DNA of 22,805 nucleotides, taken from Proteobacteria bacterium UBA4656 (GTDB lineage Bacteria > Pseudomonadota > Gammaproteobacteria > Xanthomonadales > Ahniellaceae). Below, piece by piece: positions 9,791 to 17,282 of the stretch (within the stretch, counting starts at the first letter, position 1; every line of letters starts with the position of its first letter). The notes beneath the pieces were generated by a model. That model saw only the letters and a list, made by a program, of their open reading frames with translations. It was not told the DNA's origin and did no database searches. Where the stretch lies: contig DHLY01000136.1 of the NCBI GenBank assembly GCA_002405525.1, forward strand, positions 2,877-25,681, read 5' to 3'. A program made the position numbers and the translations under genes.

Positions 9791-10810
9791 ATGAAACTCG
9801 CCTCGCTAAAGTCCGGCGGCCGTGACGGCACGCTCATCGTCGCCAGCCGCGACCTGCGCAAGGCGGTGGTGGTGCCGCAGATCGCCCACACCCTGCAGCG
9901 GGCGCTCGAGGATTGGCAGCACGCCGCGCCGCGCCTCAACGCGGTGGCCGAACTCCTGGAGGAGGTTGCGGGCAACGGCGGCACCGGGTTGGTCGAGTCG
10001 CAGCAGGTGTTCGACCTCGAACCCGTCGCGCTGGCGGCGCCGCTGCCGCGCGCCTACGAGTTCGTCGACGGCAGCGCCTATCTGCCGCATGTCGAGCGGG
10101 TGCGTCGCGCGCGCGGCGCCGAGGTGCCGAAGTCGTTCTACGACGAACCGCTGATGTACCAGGCGGTCAGTGCGGGGTTCTTCGGGCCACGCGACGACAT
10201 CGCCGTCACCAGCGAGGACTACGGCATCGACCTCGAAGCCGAGGTGATCGTGGTCACCGACGACGTGCCGATGGCGGTCACGCCCGAACAGGCCGTCGCG
10301 CACGTGCAGCTGATCGGCCTGGTCAACGACGTCTCGCTGCGCAACCTGATTCCGGACGAGCTGGCGAAGGGCTTCGGCTTCCTGCAGTCGAAGCCGCGCT
10401 CGGCACTGTCGCCGGTGCTTGCCACGCCGGACGAACTGGGCCCGGCCTGGCGCGACGAAAAGGTGCACCTGCCGCTGACCACCCACCTGAACGGGCGGTG
10501 GTTCGGGGCACCCGAGGCGGGGGTGGACATGCAGTTCTCCTTCGCCCGCCTGATCGCCCACGCGGCCCGCACGCGGCCTCTGTCGGCGGGCACCATCATC
10601 GGCTCCGGCACCATTGCCAACCAGGACGAGTCGAGGGGCGCCTCCTGCCTTGCCGAGCGGCGCACGATCGAGACCCTGCACGACGGAAAACCGACGACGC
10701 CGTTCCTGCGGTTCGGCGACCAGGTCCGGATCGAGATGCTGGATCGTTCCGGTCACACCGTGTTTGGCGCCATCGAGCAGCGCGTCGTCCGGTTCGTCTC
10801 CGGAGACTGA
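9791..10810 (+). CDS. fahA: Fumarylacetoacetate hydrolase
   Basis: Splits 4-fumarylacetoacetate into fumarate and acetoacetate, the last step of the homogentisate route. The 339-residue product belongs to the FAA-hydrolase superfamily. An N-terminal domain (about 1-95) precedes the catalytic barrel. Metal-binding candidates are E149 and E151 in YGIDLEAEVIVV and D180 in GLVNDVSLRN; the later GTIIGSGTIANQDESRGASC and PFLRFGDQVRIEM segments are also typical. The length matches the shorter bacterial form, not the 420-residue animal form. The ATG at 9791 gives the family N-terminus MKLASLKSGGRDG; the frame stays open upstream only through the repeat region. The repeat-containing gap before it could separate its transcription from hppD-hmgA. 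Confidence 0.94.
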   Translation: MKLASLKSGGRDGTLIVASRDLRKAVVVPQIAHTLQRALEDWQHAAPRLNAVAELLEEVAGNGGTGLVESQQVFDLEPVALAAPLPRAYEFVDGSAYLPHVERVRRARGAEVPKSFYDEPLMYQAVSAGFFGPRDDIAVTSEDYGIDLEAEVIVVTDDVPMAVTPEQAVAHVQLIGLVNDVSLRNLIPDELAKGFGFLQSKPRSALSPVLATPDELGPAWRDEKVHLPLTTHLNGRWFGAPEAGVDMQFSFARLIAHAARTRPLSAGTIIGSGTIANQDESRGASCLAERRTIETLHDGKPTTPFLRFGDQVRIEMLDRSGHTVFGAIEQRVVRFVSGD

Positions 10811-11101
10811 GGACGTGCCATTCGGCAGCCTCCCGCCCGGGCGACGGATGGCTTGCGCGCCGACCACGCGCCCACGCGGATGATCTGCAGCAACCCCGGA
10901 TCCGCGCCGCGCGCGGCTCCAGGATCCCGGGGCGCCGGGTTCTTCCGCAGGCTTCGTGCACCGGGTCCGGCGATGGACGGCGAGATCGACGGGATGGGCA
11001 GGCATCGCCCGGCCCGTTGCCGCGCGCTAACCTAGCAGCCCGCCGCGGCCGTCCTGCGGCTTCGGCGGCCCGGGCGCGTGGCGGCGGAACGAGGGGGCTC
11101 G
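10811..11101. other. Gap between fahA and maiA without a recognisable gene
   Basis: These 291 bases hold no convincing frame. They are rich in short GC palindromes, such as GGATCC words at 10898 and the imperfect CCGGGGCGCCGGG around 10928-10940. TAACCT at 11028-11033 is a possible -10 for maiA, 69 bases before its start, but no matching -35 is seen. None of the CCCTATACCC-type repeats found in the other gaps occurs here. Confidence 0.5.
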
Positions 11102-11767
11102 ATGTCTGCGGAGGGCATGAAGCTGTTCAGCTACTGGCGCTCCAGCGCCGCCTATCGGGTGCGCATCGCGCTCAACCTGAAGGGGCTGCCATACGAGGTG
11201 GTGCCGGTGAACATCGCGCCCGCGACCGGCGCCCAGCACATGCCCGGCTACCACGCGCTGAACCCGCAGCGCATGGTCCCGGTGCTGGTCGATGGCGAGC
11301 GCGTGATCCGCCAGTCGTTGGCCATCGTCGAGTACCTCGAGGAAACCTATGCCGGCGCCCGCCTGCTGCCGGCCACTGCCCGCGAACGCGCGCGGGCGCG
11401 CTCGCTGGCCCTGCTCGTGGCCTGCGACATCCATCCTCTGAACAACGTTCGCGTGCTGCAATGGCTGGAAGCCGAGTTCAACGCGCCGCAGGTCGAACGC
11501 GAACGCTGGGTGCGCCACTGGATCGGCGCCGGGCTTGCGGCGCTGGAGGAACTGCTGGCCGGCAATCCGTCGACCGGCGACTTCTGCGAGGGCGACACGC
11601 CGTCGATCGCCGACATCTGCGTGGTGCCGCAGTGCTACAACGCGCTGCGCTTCGCGATCGACCTGGCGCCGTTCCCGACGGTGAGGCGCATTTACCAGAC
11701 CTGTCTCGCGGTGCCCGCGTTCGACCGCGCCCGACCCGAGAATCAGCCGGACGCGCCGCGTGGTTGA
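11102..11767 (+). CDS. maiA: Maleylacetoacetate isomerase (zeta-class glutathione transferase)
   Basis: Glutathione-dependent cis-trans isomerase turning 4-maleylacetoacetate into 4-fumarylacetoacetate, the substrate of FahA. The 221-residue protein has a thioredoxin-like N-terminal domain (to about 85) with YWRSSAAYRVRIALNLKGL, the zeta-class active-site region. Ala replaces the usual Cys of SSC (S14, S15, A16). NPQRMVPVLVDG and QSLAIVEYLEET (glutathione site) follow, then an all-helical C-terminal domain with DIHPLNNVRV and SIADICVVPQCYNA. The ATG at 11102 has GAGGGGG just upstream; GTG 11078 and ATG 11117 are less likely starts. It ends only ten bases from the convergent gene at 11778. Gene order (isomerase after hydrolase) does not match reaction order, which is common. 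Confidence 0.93.
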   Translation: MSAEGMKLFSYWRSSAAYRVRIALNLKGLPYEVVPVNIAPATGAQHMPGYHALNPQRMVPVLVDGERVIRQSLAIVEYLEETYAGARLLPATARERARARSLALLVACDIHPLNNVRVLQWLEAEFNAPQVERERWVRHWIGAGLAALEELLAGNPSTGDFCEGDTPSIADICVVPQCYNALRFAIDLAPFPTVRRIYQTCLAVPAFDRARPENQPDAPRG

Positions 11768-11777
11768 GGCGCCGTGC

Positions 11778-12533
11778 TCAAAGCAACTGTTCCGGCGCGA
11801 ACTCGACCGCCGAAGGCAGCGCGCCGGCGCGCGCGATCGACTGCGCGAGCAGACGGTCGGCGGCGACCGGGCCGGCGGCGTCGCATGCCGCGAGGTACAG
11901 CACGTGGACCCACTGGCGCAGGGCCGCCAGATCGAGGTCCGACAGCACGGCGTCGTCGGCGCCGCCGTTGGCGCTCCAGGTGGCGATCCGATGGCGCAAC
12001 GACTCCGGCAGGCCCGCATGGCGCGCCGCGTCGCCGATCATCTGTACCAGTACTCCGGGCTGACTGCGCGCCTGCGCGCGCAGGGGCGCCAGCAGTGAAC
12101 GGCCGACCGCGCCGGCGATGATCGCCTCCGCCGCCAGCGGCGGTGCGGCAGCGAAGGACACCGGGGGGCGTGGCAGGCCCTGCGCGGACGCGGCAGACGG
12201 CGTCGCGGCCACAGCGGCACCGGCCAAGCCCCCGGCGGGCGACAGCAGGCCTTCGGGGTAGCGTTCGAGCGATTCATAGGGCTTCGCCAACAGTTCGAAC
12301 GTGCGCCGCGTCAGTGCAATGCGGTCCGCGTCGCTCAGGCCGAGCGTTTCGGCGCAGCGCGATACGAAGCGGGTGACGACGAAGTGCGGCTGGTTGGCGA
12401 ACTCCCGTTCCCACAGGATGAAGCAGGTGGCGATCGCCGGTGCCCGATCGCCGAGCAGTCCGCTGAGCGCACCGTAGACGGCGCGCCGGCGCTGGTTCAG
12501 TTTCGGGGGGGACGCCGGCTTCGAATCGGTCAT
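11778..12533 (-). CDS. Unknown cytoplasmic protein coupled to amtB
   Basis: I do not recognise this 251-residue protein. Its ATG overlaps the amtB stop as ATGA, so the two are almost certainly cotranscribed and translationally coupled. There is no signal peptide. Residues about 14-75 look like a compact helical domain containing RRAVYGALSGLLGDRAP, CFILWEREF and FVSRCAETLGL. Residues 88-120 are an Ala/Pro/Ser linker. Residues 125-250 are a second helical, Ala/Leu-rich part with LRQWVHVLYLAACDAAG and ending EFAPEQLL. It shows no P-II (GlnK) features, so it does not replace the regulator usually paired with amtB. A role in ammonium sensing or transport is possible only by association. Confidence 0.75.
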   Translation of the reverse strand: MTDSKPASPPKLNQRRRAVYGALSGLLGDRAPAIATCFILWEREFANQPHFVVTRFVSRCAETLGLSDADRIALTRRTFELLAKPYESLERYPEGLLSPAGGLAGAAVAATPSAASAQGLPRPPVSFAAAPPLAAEAIIAGAVGRSLLAPLRAQARSQPGVLVQMIGDAARHAGLPESLRHRIATWSANGGADDAVLSDLDLAALRQWVHVLYLAACDAAGPVAADRLLAQSIARAGALPSAVEFAPEQLL

Positions 12534-13846
12534 TTCTGCGCCGCGCGCGCGGGCGCGCCGCCCTCGGGCGCGCGATGGGTGCGCGCGGTCATGAACTCGG
12601 GGTAGCCGAGTTCGTAATGCTCGGTGTAGTCGAGGCCCGACTGCTCGTGCTCGCTGGGCGCGCGCAGGCCGACCGCCCCGTCGATGGCCTTGAACACCAG
12701 CCAGCCCGCCGCGAACGCCCAGGTCGCGCCGACGATCGCGCCCAGCGTCTGGATGCCGATTCGCTGCAGGTCGAAGGGATCGCCGGCGAACAACACTCCG
12801 GTCATGATGGCTCCGTAGACGCCGCAGAATCCGTGCACCGGGATCGCATCCACCACGTCGTCGATCCGCGCCCGCCGCAGCAGGGCGCTGCCGGTCACCA
12901 CGATGGCGCCGGCACCAAGGCCGATCAGCGCCGCGCTCGCCGGCTCGACGAACTTCGCGCCGGCGGTGATTGCGACCAGCCCGCCCAGTGCGCCGTTGAG
13001 CACCTCGGTGGCGAGTACCGGGCGACCGCGCAGGAGCTGCAGCAGGATCGCGCCGATGATGCCGGTGGACGCGGCAAGGTGCGTGTTGAGCACGATGCGC
13101 CCGAGGTCCGAGAAGTCCTGTTCCGTGGCCCCGCCATTGAAGCCGAGCCAGCCGATCCAGAGCAGGAATGCGCCCAGTGCGGCCAGCGGCAGACTGTGGC
13201 CGGGAATGTCGCGAACGCTGCCGTCGCGGCCGAAGCGGCCGAAGCGGGGGCCGAGAACGACCACCGCGGCCAGCGCGACGAAACCGCCGACCGCGTGCAC
13301 GCCCACCCCGCCCGCGGAGTCGAGGAAGCCCAGCCCGCGCAGCCAGCCCGGCGAGTCCGCGGTGCCGCCCCAGATCCAGCTGCCACACAGCGGATAGATC
13401 AGAACCACCACCAGCGCCGTGCCGAGGAGGTAAGGGAGGTAGCGCATGCGCTCGGCGACGGCGCCGCTGATGATCGTCGCGGTCGTGGCGGCGAAGAACG
13501 TCTGGTACAGCACGTTGACCAGGCCCGAGCCCTCGTTGGGCATGAAGCCCGAGAAGCCGAACCAGCCCGTGGTGTTGGCGCCGAACATCAGCCCGAAACC
13601 GATGGCCCAGTAGCCGGCCGAGGCGATCGCGCAGTCGGTGAAGTTCTTCATCAGAACGTTCACCGCGTTCTTCGCGCGGGCCATCCCGCTCTCCAGGAAC
13701 GCGAAGCCCGGCTGCATCAACAGCACCAGCCCCGCGCAGACGGCGACCCAGACCATGTGCAGCACGGACGCCCCGTCGGTGGACGCGCTGGCCAGCGCGG
13801 ACGGGCTGGCGGCGAACAGCAGCATGGCGATCGTGAAGCGGCGCAT
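12530..13846 (-). CDS. amtB: Ammonium transporter (Amt/AmtB family)
   Basis: Eleven-helix inner-membrane channel that conducts ammonia/ammonium as a trimer. The 438-residue product has a signal-like N-terminus cut near residue 20. It has the family segment FLESGMARAKNAVNVLMKN (50-68) and the phenylalanine gate region YQTFFAATTATIISGAVAER (114-133). D176 is in LDSAGGVGVHAVGG, and the twin pore histidines are H184 and H338 (VHGFCGVYGAIMTGVL). The cytoplasmic tail contains GLDYTEHYELGYPEF. The ATG at 13846 has GGGAGGG upstream; the frame extends to 13957 but without a sensible signal peptide. No glnK lies next to it, unlike most proteobacterial amtB genes. No sigma54 -24/-12 site could be found before it. 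Confidence 0.95.
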   Translation of the reverse strand: MRRFTIAMLLFAASPSALASASTDGASVLHMVWVAVCAGLVLLMQPGFAFLESGMARAKNAVNVLMKNFTDCAIASAGYWAIGFGLMFGANTTGWFGFSGFMPNEGSGLVNVLYQTFFAATTATIISGAVAERMRYLPYLLGTALVVVLIYPLCGSWIWGGTADSPGWLRGLGFLDSAGGVGVHAVGGFVALAAVVVLGPRFGRFGRDGSVRDIPGHSLPLAALGAFLLWIGWLGFNGGATEQDFSDLGRIVLNTHLAASTGIIGAILLQLLRGRPVLATEVLNGALGGLVAITAGAKFVEPASAALIGLGAGAIVVTGSALLRRARIDDVVDAIPVHGFCGVYGAIMTGVLFAGDPFDLQRIGIQTLGAIVGATWAFAAGWLVFKAIDGAVGLRAPSEHEQSGLDYTEHYELGYPEFMTARTHRAPEGGAPARAAQK

Positions 13847-13975
13847 GATCCCTCCCCCGAGGGCCAGTAGTGCCGCAGCATGCGGCCCCTCGAACCCCCA
13901 GTATGTGAGTGTACCGGAGCGGGTGTGCCGGGACAGGCCGGGCCGGACACCGGGCATCTTGCGCGCAACAGGAGT

Positions 13976-14534
13976 TCACGTCGTTCCGTTGGAAGCCTCC
14001 GATAGCGGGACCCGGTCGCGCAGCCGCGCCATCGACAGCGTGTCGACGTGGACGCCGTCGCGGAACGCGTGGCGGCGATGCAGGCCCTCGCGCACGAGTC
14101 CGTGCCTTTCGTGGAGCGCGATCGCCGCCGCGTTGGCGGCAAAAGGCCCAGAGGTTGCCTCGACCTCGATCTCGATCCGCGTCACCTGCAGCCAGCGCTC
14201 GGCGAGGTCGATCGCCGCGGCGAGCAGCGCGCCGCCGATCCCGCGGCCCTGCCAGTCGTCGCGCACGCCCATGCCGATCCCGGCGACGTGCGCCCGGCGC
14301 GGCGTGTCCGTCCGGGGTGTAGAGGCCGATCTGGCCGACCACCTCGCCGTCGACCTCGGCGACCAGCGCGTGGCGACCGGCACCGAGGCCGGCCAGGCGC
14401 TGTTGCCACGGTTCGAGGGTAGGGTAGGGTGGTTATAGGGTTCCGGCCTGCGCGGCCGGCGCGGCATAGATGCGCCGCACGGCGTCGGCGTCCGCCGGTT
14501 CGGCGGCGTGGATGCGCACGTCGACCGCGGCCAT
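13976..14534 (-). pseudogene. GNAT acetyltransferase gene, disrupted by a stop and a frameshift
   Basis: Reading down from the ATG at 14534, the protein begins MAAVDVRIHAAEPADADAVR, a normal GNAT N-terminus, then meets TAA at 14433-14435 after 33 codons. The same frame continues with PYPTLEPWQQRL and HALVAEVDGEVVGQIGLYT. It must then shift by one base at the run of four C on the coding strand (14314-14317 on the plus strand) to continue RRAHVAGIGMGVRDDWQGRG (acetyl-CoA loop) and NAAAIALHERHGLVREG, to a stop at 13976. The full-length parent would be about 185 residues. Relatives carry a Gln where the TAA sits, so CAA to TAA is the likely change. Two separate lesions favour a decayed gene over one sequencing slip, though the C-run shift alone could be an assembly error. 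It follows pilU by seven bases. Confidence 0.82.
14417..14440 (+). other. Potential G-quadruplex inside the acetyltransferase pseudogene
   Basis: Four GGG runs (14417, 14422, 14427, 14438) with loops of 2, 2 and 8 bases satisfy the usual G-quadruplex pattern. The inactivating TAA (TTA on this strand) sits in the third loop. The complementary words CCCTA and CCCTATA resemble those in the intergenic repeats. Confidence 0.5.
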
Positions 14535-14541
14535 CGCGCCC

Positions 14542-15648
14542 TCAGTAGGCGTTGGGGTCGAAGGGACTGTGCTCGGCGTCGGGCTCGCCGCTCTCGGCGA
14601 GCCGGATCTTCAGCGCCAGGCCGTCGCGGGAGTCCGCTTTTCCCAGCGCCTCCTCGATGTCGATCTTGCCTTCCTTGAACAGTGCGTACAGCGCCTGGTC
14701 GAAGGTCTGCATGCTGTCGGACAGCGAGCGATCCATCGCCTCCTTCATGTCGTGGATCTGCCCGCGCCGGATCATGTCGCGGATCAGCGGCGTGTTGATC
14801 AGGATCTCCACCGCCGGCAGGCGCTTGTCGTCCTTGCCGGTGACCAGACGCTGGCTGATCACCGCCTTGAGGTTCAGCGCCAGGTTCATCAGGATGTTCT
14901 TGTGCGCCGACTCGGGGAAGAAATTGAGGATGCGCTCCAGCGTCTGGTCGGCGTTGTTGGAGTGCAGGGTGGCGAGGCAAAGATGTCCGGTTTCGGAGAA
15001 CGAGATCGCGGCCTCCATGGTTTCCATGTCGCGGATTTCGCCGATCAGGATCACGTCCGGCGCCTCGCGCATCGCGTTCTTGAGCGCCTCTTGGTACGAG
15101 TGCGTGTCGAGCCCGACCTCGCGCTGGTTGACGATCGACTTCTTGTGCCGGTGCAGGAACTCGATCGGGTCCTCCACGGTGAGAATGTGTCCGGAGCGGT
15201 TCATGTTGCGGTAGTCGAGCATCGCCGCCAGGGTGGTCGACTTGCCGGAGCCGGTCGCGCCCACCACCAGGATCAGGCCGCGCGGCTCCATGATCAGCTG
15301 GCGCAGCACCGGTGGCAGCTTGAGCGCCTCGAACGACGGAATGTCGCTCTTGATCGCCCGGATCACCATCGCCACTTCGCCGCGCTGCTTGAAGACGTTG
15401 ACGCGGAAGCGGCCCGCGTCCTTGACCGCGATCGCCATGTTCAGCTCGAGGTCGCGCTCGAACCTGGGGACTTGCCCCTCGTCCATCAGCGAGTACGCGA
15501 TCTTCTTCACCATGCCGCCGGGCAGGCCGGTGTTGCCGAGCGGGTAGAGCTTGCCCTCGACCTTGATGTTCACCGGGGCGCCGGTGGTCAGGAACATGTC
15601 CGACGCGCCCTTATCGGTCATCAGTTTGAGGAAATAGCCGATGTCCAT
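14542..15648 (-). CDS. pilU: PilT/PilU-family type IV pilus retraction ATPase
   Basis: Cytoplasmic hexameric motor ATPase that helps pull pilin subunits out of the fibre, powering twitching motility. The 368-residue protein has the PilT/U N-terminal domain (MDIGYFLKLMTDKGASDMFLT), Walker A GATGSGKST (about 131-139), Asp box VEDPIEF, Walker B VILIGEIRDMETME and His box HLCLATLHSNNADQ. The C-terminus resembles the PilU-like group (TFDQALYALFKEGKI, ending FDPNAY), longer than PilT. PilU usually sits directly after pilT; here the upstream neighbour is a divergent lipoprotein gene, so this is a stand-alone copy and may be a third PilT-type paralogue rather than classical PilU. The ATG at 15648 gives the family start. 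Confidence 0.9.
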   Translation of the reverse strand: MDIGYFLKLMTDKGASDMFLTTGAPVNIKVEGKLYPLGNTGLPGGMVKKIAYSLMDEGQVPRFERDLELNMAIAVKDAGRFRVNVFKQRGEVAMVIRAIKSDIPSFEALKLPPVLRQLIMEPRGLILVVGATGSGKSTTLAAMLDYRNMNRSGHILTVEDPIEFLHRHKKSIVNQREVGLDTHSYQEALKNAMREAPDVILIGEIRDMETMEAAISFSETGHLCLATLHSNNADQTLERILNFFPESAHKNILMNLALNLKAVISQRLVTGKDDKRLPAVEILINTPLIRDMIRRGQIHDMKEAMDRSLSDSMQTFDQALYALFKEGKIDIEEALGKADSRDGLALKIRLAESGEPDAEHSPFDPNAY

Positions 15649-15699
15649 ACGCGATTCCCGACAGCGCGCGTCCCGCCGGGACCACACGCATCCAGCCCG

Positions 15700-15728
15700 T
15701 TGCAAACCCGCAGGCCCGTTCACACAAT
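15700..15728 (+). promoter_or_regulatory. Promoter-like site for the lipoprotein pair
   Basis: TTGCAA (15700-15705), a 17-base spacer and CACAAT (15723-15728) give four of six consensus bases in each half with ideal spacing. Transcription would start near 15735, about 26 bases before the ATG of the DUF4398 gene. It lies in the divergent gap with pilU. Confidence 0.5.
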
Positions 15729-15760
15729 AGCGCTGCGACGGCCCGAACCCACGGAAGTGT

Positions 15761-16144
15761 ATGACAGCAAAGCAGCGAAAATTCCATCGAGGGTCCGCTG
15801 CCGCGGGAATGGCGCTGGTGCTCGCCGGCTGCGCCAGTGCGCCGCCGCCGCTGGCGGACCTCGAGGACGCGGAGTCGGCGCTGTCGCGTGCGAGCGCGGC
15901 GGGCGCCGCGGCCAGTGCGCCGGTCGAGTTGCGTTTCGCGCAGGACAAGCTTGCGGGGGCGCGGGAAGCCAGCGACGATCGCGACTACCGCCGGGCCGCG
16001 ATCCTCGCTCGCCAGTCGCGGGTCGACGCCGAGCTGGCGGCCGCCAAGGCGCGCGCTGCCCGCGCGCGCGAGGCCGCCCGCGTCAAGGCCGAGGACAACG
16101 AGCGCCTGCGGCTGCAGTTGCTCGACGACGGGGTGGCGCCGTGA
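15761..16144 (+). CDS. DUF4398-type small lipoprotein
   Basis: A 127-residue protein with a type II signal peptide: basic start, hydrophobic core and lipobox LAGC with the lipidated cysteine at residue 24. The mature part is nearly all helix. Heptad-like Ala/Arg/Glu patterns and LADLEDAESALSRA through VDAELAAAKARAARAREAARVKAEDNERLR match the DUF4398 family, which is often encoded next to OmpA-like lipoproteins. Probably anchored in the outer membrane facing the periplasm. Its stop overlaps the next start (GTGA), so the pair is coupled. Function unknown; a structural or envelope-spacing role is plausible. GGAAG just upstream supports the start. Confidence 0.85.
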   Translation: MTAKQRKFHRGSAAAGMALVLAGCASAPPPLADLEDAESALSRASAAGAAASAPVELRFAQDKLAGAREASDDRDYRRAAILARQSRVDAELAAAKARAARAREAARVKAEDNERLRLQLLDDGVAP

Positions 16145-17136
16145 GTGCGCTTCTGCGCGGCCTGGCGTTGGCGGCCTTCACCCTCGCGCTCGTCGCCTGT
16201 GGCGCCGCCCCCAAGCGAGACCTCGACCGCGAGCGCATCGAAGGCAGTCTCGGTCGCCTGGAAGCGGACGCCGAACTGGCCGCCCTCGCGCCGGCCGAGA
16301 TCGCGCGCGCCCGTGACGCGTTGCGTCAGCTCGGCGCGGCAGCCGGGGCGCGCGAGGCCGAGCGCGCCGCGCTGGCCTACGTCGCCGAGCGCCGGGTCGA
16401 CATCGCCTACGCCACCGCCCAGGCTGCCCGCGACGAGGCACGCCTTTCGCGGCTGGAGCGCGAGGCCGACGCGATCCGCCTCGAGGCGACGCGGCGCGAT
16501 GCCGAACTGGCGCGCCTGGAGGCGGAGAAGCTGCGCGTGCAGAACCTGGCCAAGGTCGAGGAGGCGGAGCGCGCGCGAGAGGATGCGGCTCTGGCGCAGG
16601 CGGCGCGCGTGGAGTCCGACCAGGCCGCCGAGGCGGCACGCGCCCAAGCCGAGCAGGCCAAGCGCGTGGCGCAGGCGCAGGCCGAAGAGGCGGGGCTCGC
16701 GCGGCGCGAGGCCGACTTGGCGCTGGCCGCCGCCGACAGCCTGCGCCTGCAGATGCAGACCCTCACCGCGCGGCGCGACCTCCGCGGCGAGGTGATGATA
16801 CTCGGCGAGTCGGTGTTCCCGCCCGGTCGGGCCAGCCTTCAGCCGGAGGCGCTGGCCAACCTCGGCCGCGTGGTGGCGTTCGTGCAGCGCGACCCGACGC
16901 GTCGGGTGCGAATCGAGGGGCACACCGACGCCCGCGGCGGGGCCAACCTCAACCAGGTGCTCTCGCAGCGCCGCGCGGAGGCCGTGCGCGACGCGCTCGT
17001 CGCGCGTGGCGTCGACGCCGCCCGCCTGTCGGCGGTGGGTCTCGGATCCGAGATGCCGATGGCGCCGAACGACACCGCCGAGGGTCGCGCGCGCAACCGG
17101 CGGGTCGAGATCATCGTCGAAGGCCCGGCGTCCTGA
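16141..17136 (+). CDS. OmpA-family lipoprotein with DUF4398-like coiled coil
   Basis: A 331-residue lipoprotein. The GTG start at 16141 overlaps the preceding stop; the signal peptide ends in lipobox LVAC with cysteine 20. Residues 25-90 again look DUF4398-like (EIARARDALRQLGAA, LAYVAERRVDIAYATA). About 95-205 is a long charged Ala/Glu/Arg coiled coil. About 215-331 is an OmpA C-terminal domain with VFPPGRASLQPEALANLGRV, IEGHTDARGGANLNQVLSQRRAEAV and NRRVEIIV, containing the Asp and Arg that bind diaminopimelate in peptidoglycan. It should tie outer membrane to cell wall in the periplasm, much like Pal but with a long helical spacer. A terminator follows at once. Confidence 0.92.
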   Translation: MSALLRGLALAAFTLALVACGAAPKRDLDRERIEGSLGRLEADAELAALAPAEIARARDALRQLGAAAGAREAERAALAYVAERRVDIAYATAQAARDEARLSRLEREADAIRLEATRRDAELARLEAEKLRVQNLAKVEEAERAREDAALAQAARVESDQAAEAARAQAEQAKRVAQAQAEEAGLARREADLALAAADSLRLQMQTLTARRDLRGEVMILGESVFPPGRASLQPEALANLGRVVAFVQRDPTRRVRIEGHTDARGGANLNQVLSQRRAEAVRDALVARGVDAARLSAVGLGSEMPMAPNDTAEGRARNRRVEIIVEGPAS

Positions 17137-17140
17137 ACGG

Positions 17141-17162
17141 GGCGCCTGCGGGCGCCTGTTTT
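17141..17162 (+). terminator. Intrinsic terminator after the OmpA-like gene
   Basis: GGCGCC, loop TGCG, GGCGCC, then TGTTTT, starting five bases after the stop. The stem is short but entirely GC and a T-run follows. It should end the two-lipoprotein transcript. Confidence 0.72.
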
Positions 17163-17247
17163 CCACCCGTATCCGAGTCCATAGCATTGATCCAGAAGCG
17201 TTTTGTCCAGCCTTCGGCCATGCGCCGGCGAGCCCGCCAGAAAGTGA

Positions 17248-17276
17248 TTGCCAAGCCGCCCCGGCCGGCGTAGGGT
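17248..17276 (+). promoter_or_regulatory. Promoter-like site upstream of the DUF465 leader
   Basis: TTGCCA (five of six -35 bases), a 17-base spacer and TAGGGT (three of six -10 bases). It lies between two terminators and would start a transcript near 17283, more than 200 bases before the DUF465 ATG. Confidence 0.45.
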
Positions 17277-17282
17277 CAGGCT

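Noticed and set aside
11768..11777. Bidirectional terminator between maiA and the convergent unknown gene
   Set aside because: Only ten bases separate the stops and no stem is visible there.
12575..13870. 431-residue plus-strand frame antisense to amtB
   Set aside because: Low-complexity Arg/Glu/Ala shadow of a clear ammonium transporter.
13847..13975. Sigma54 promoter for amtB
   Set aside because: A GGCAC word occurs on the minus strand but no GC/TTGC element follows at the required spacing.
11778..14342. 854-residue minus-strand frame covering amtB and neighbours
   Set aside because: Only its last 251 codons make a sensible protein; the middle is amtB read out of frame and the start is part of the broken acetyltransferase.
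14470..17136. Very long plus-strand open frame (888 residues) running antisense through pilU into the lipoprotein genes
   Set aside because: Its first two thirds are the complement of an excellent PilT/PilU protein; only the last 331 codons (from 16141) are a real protein. Long antisense frames are common at this GC content.
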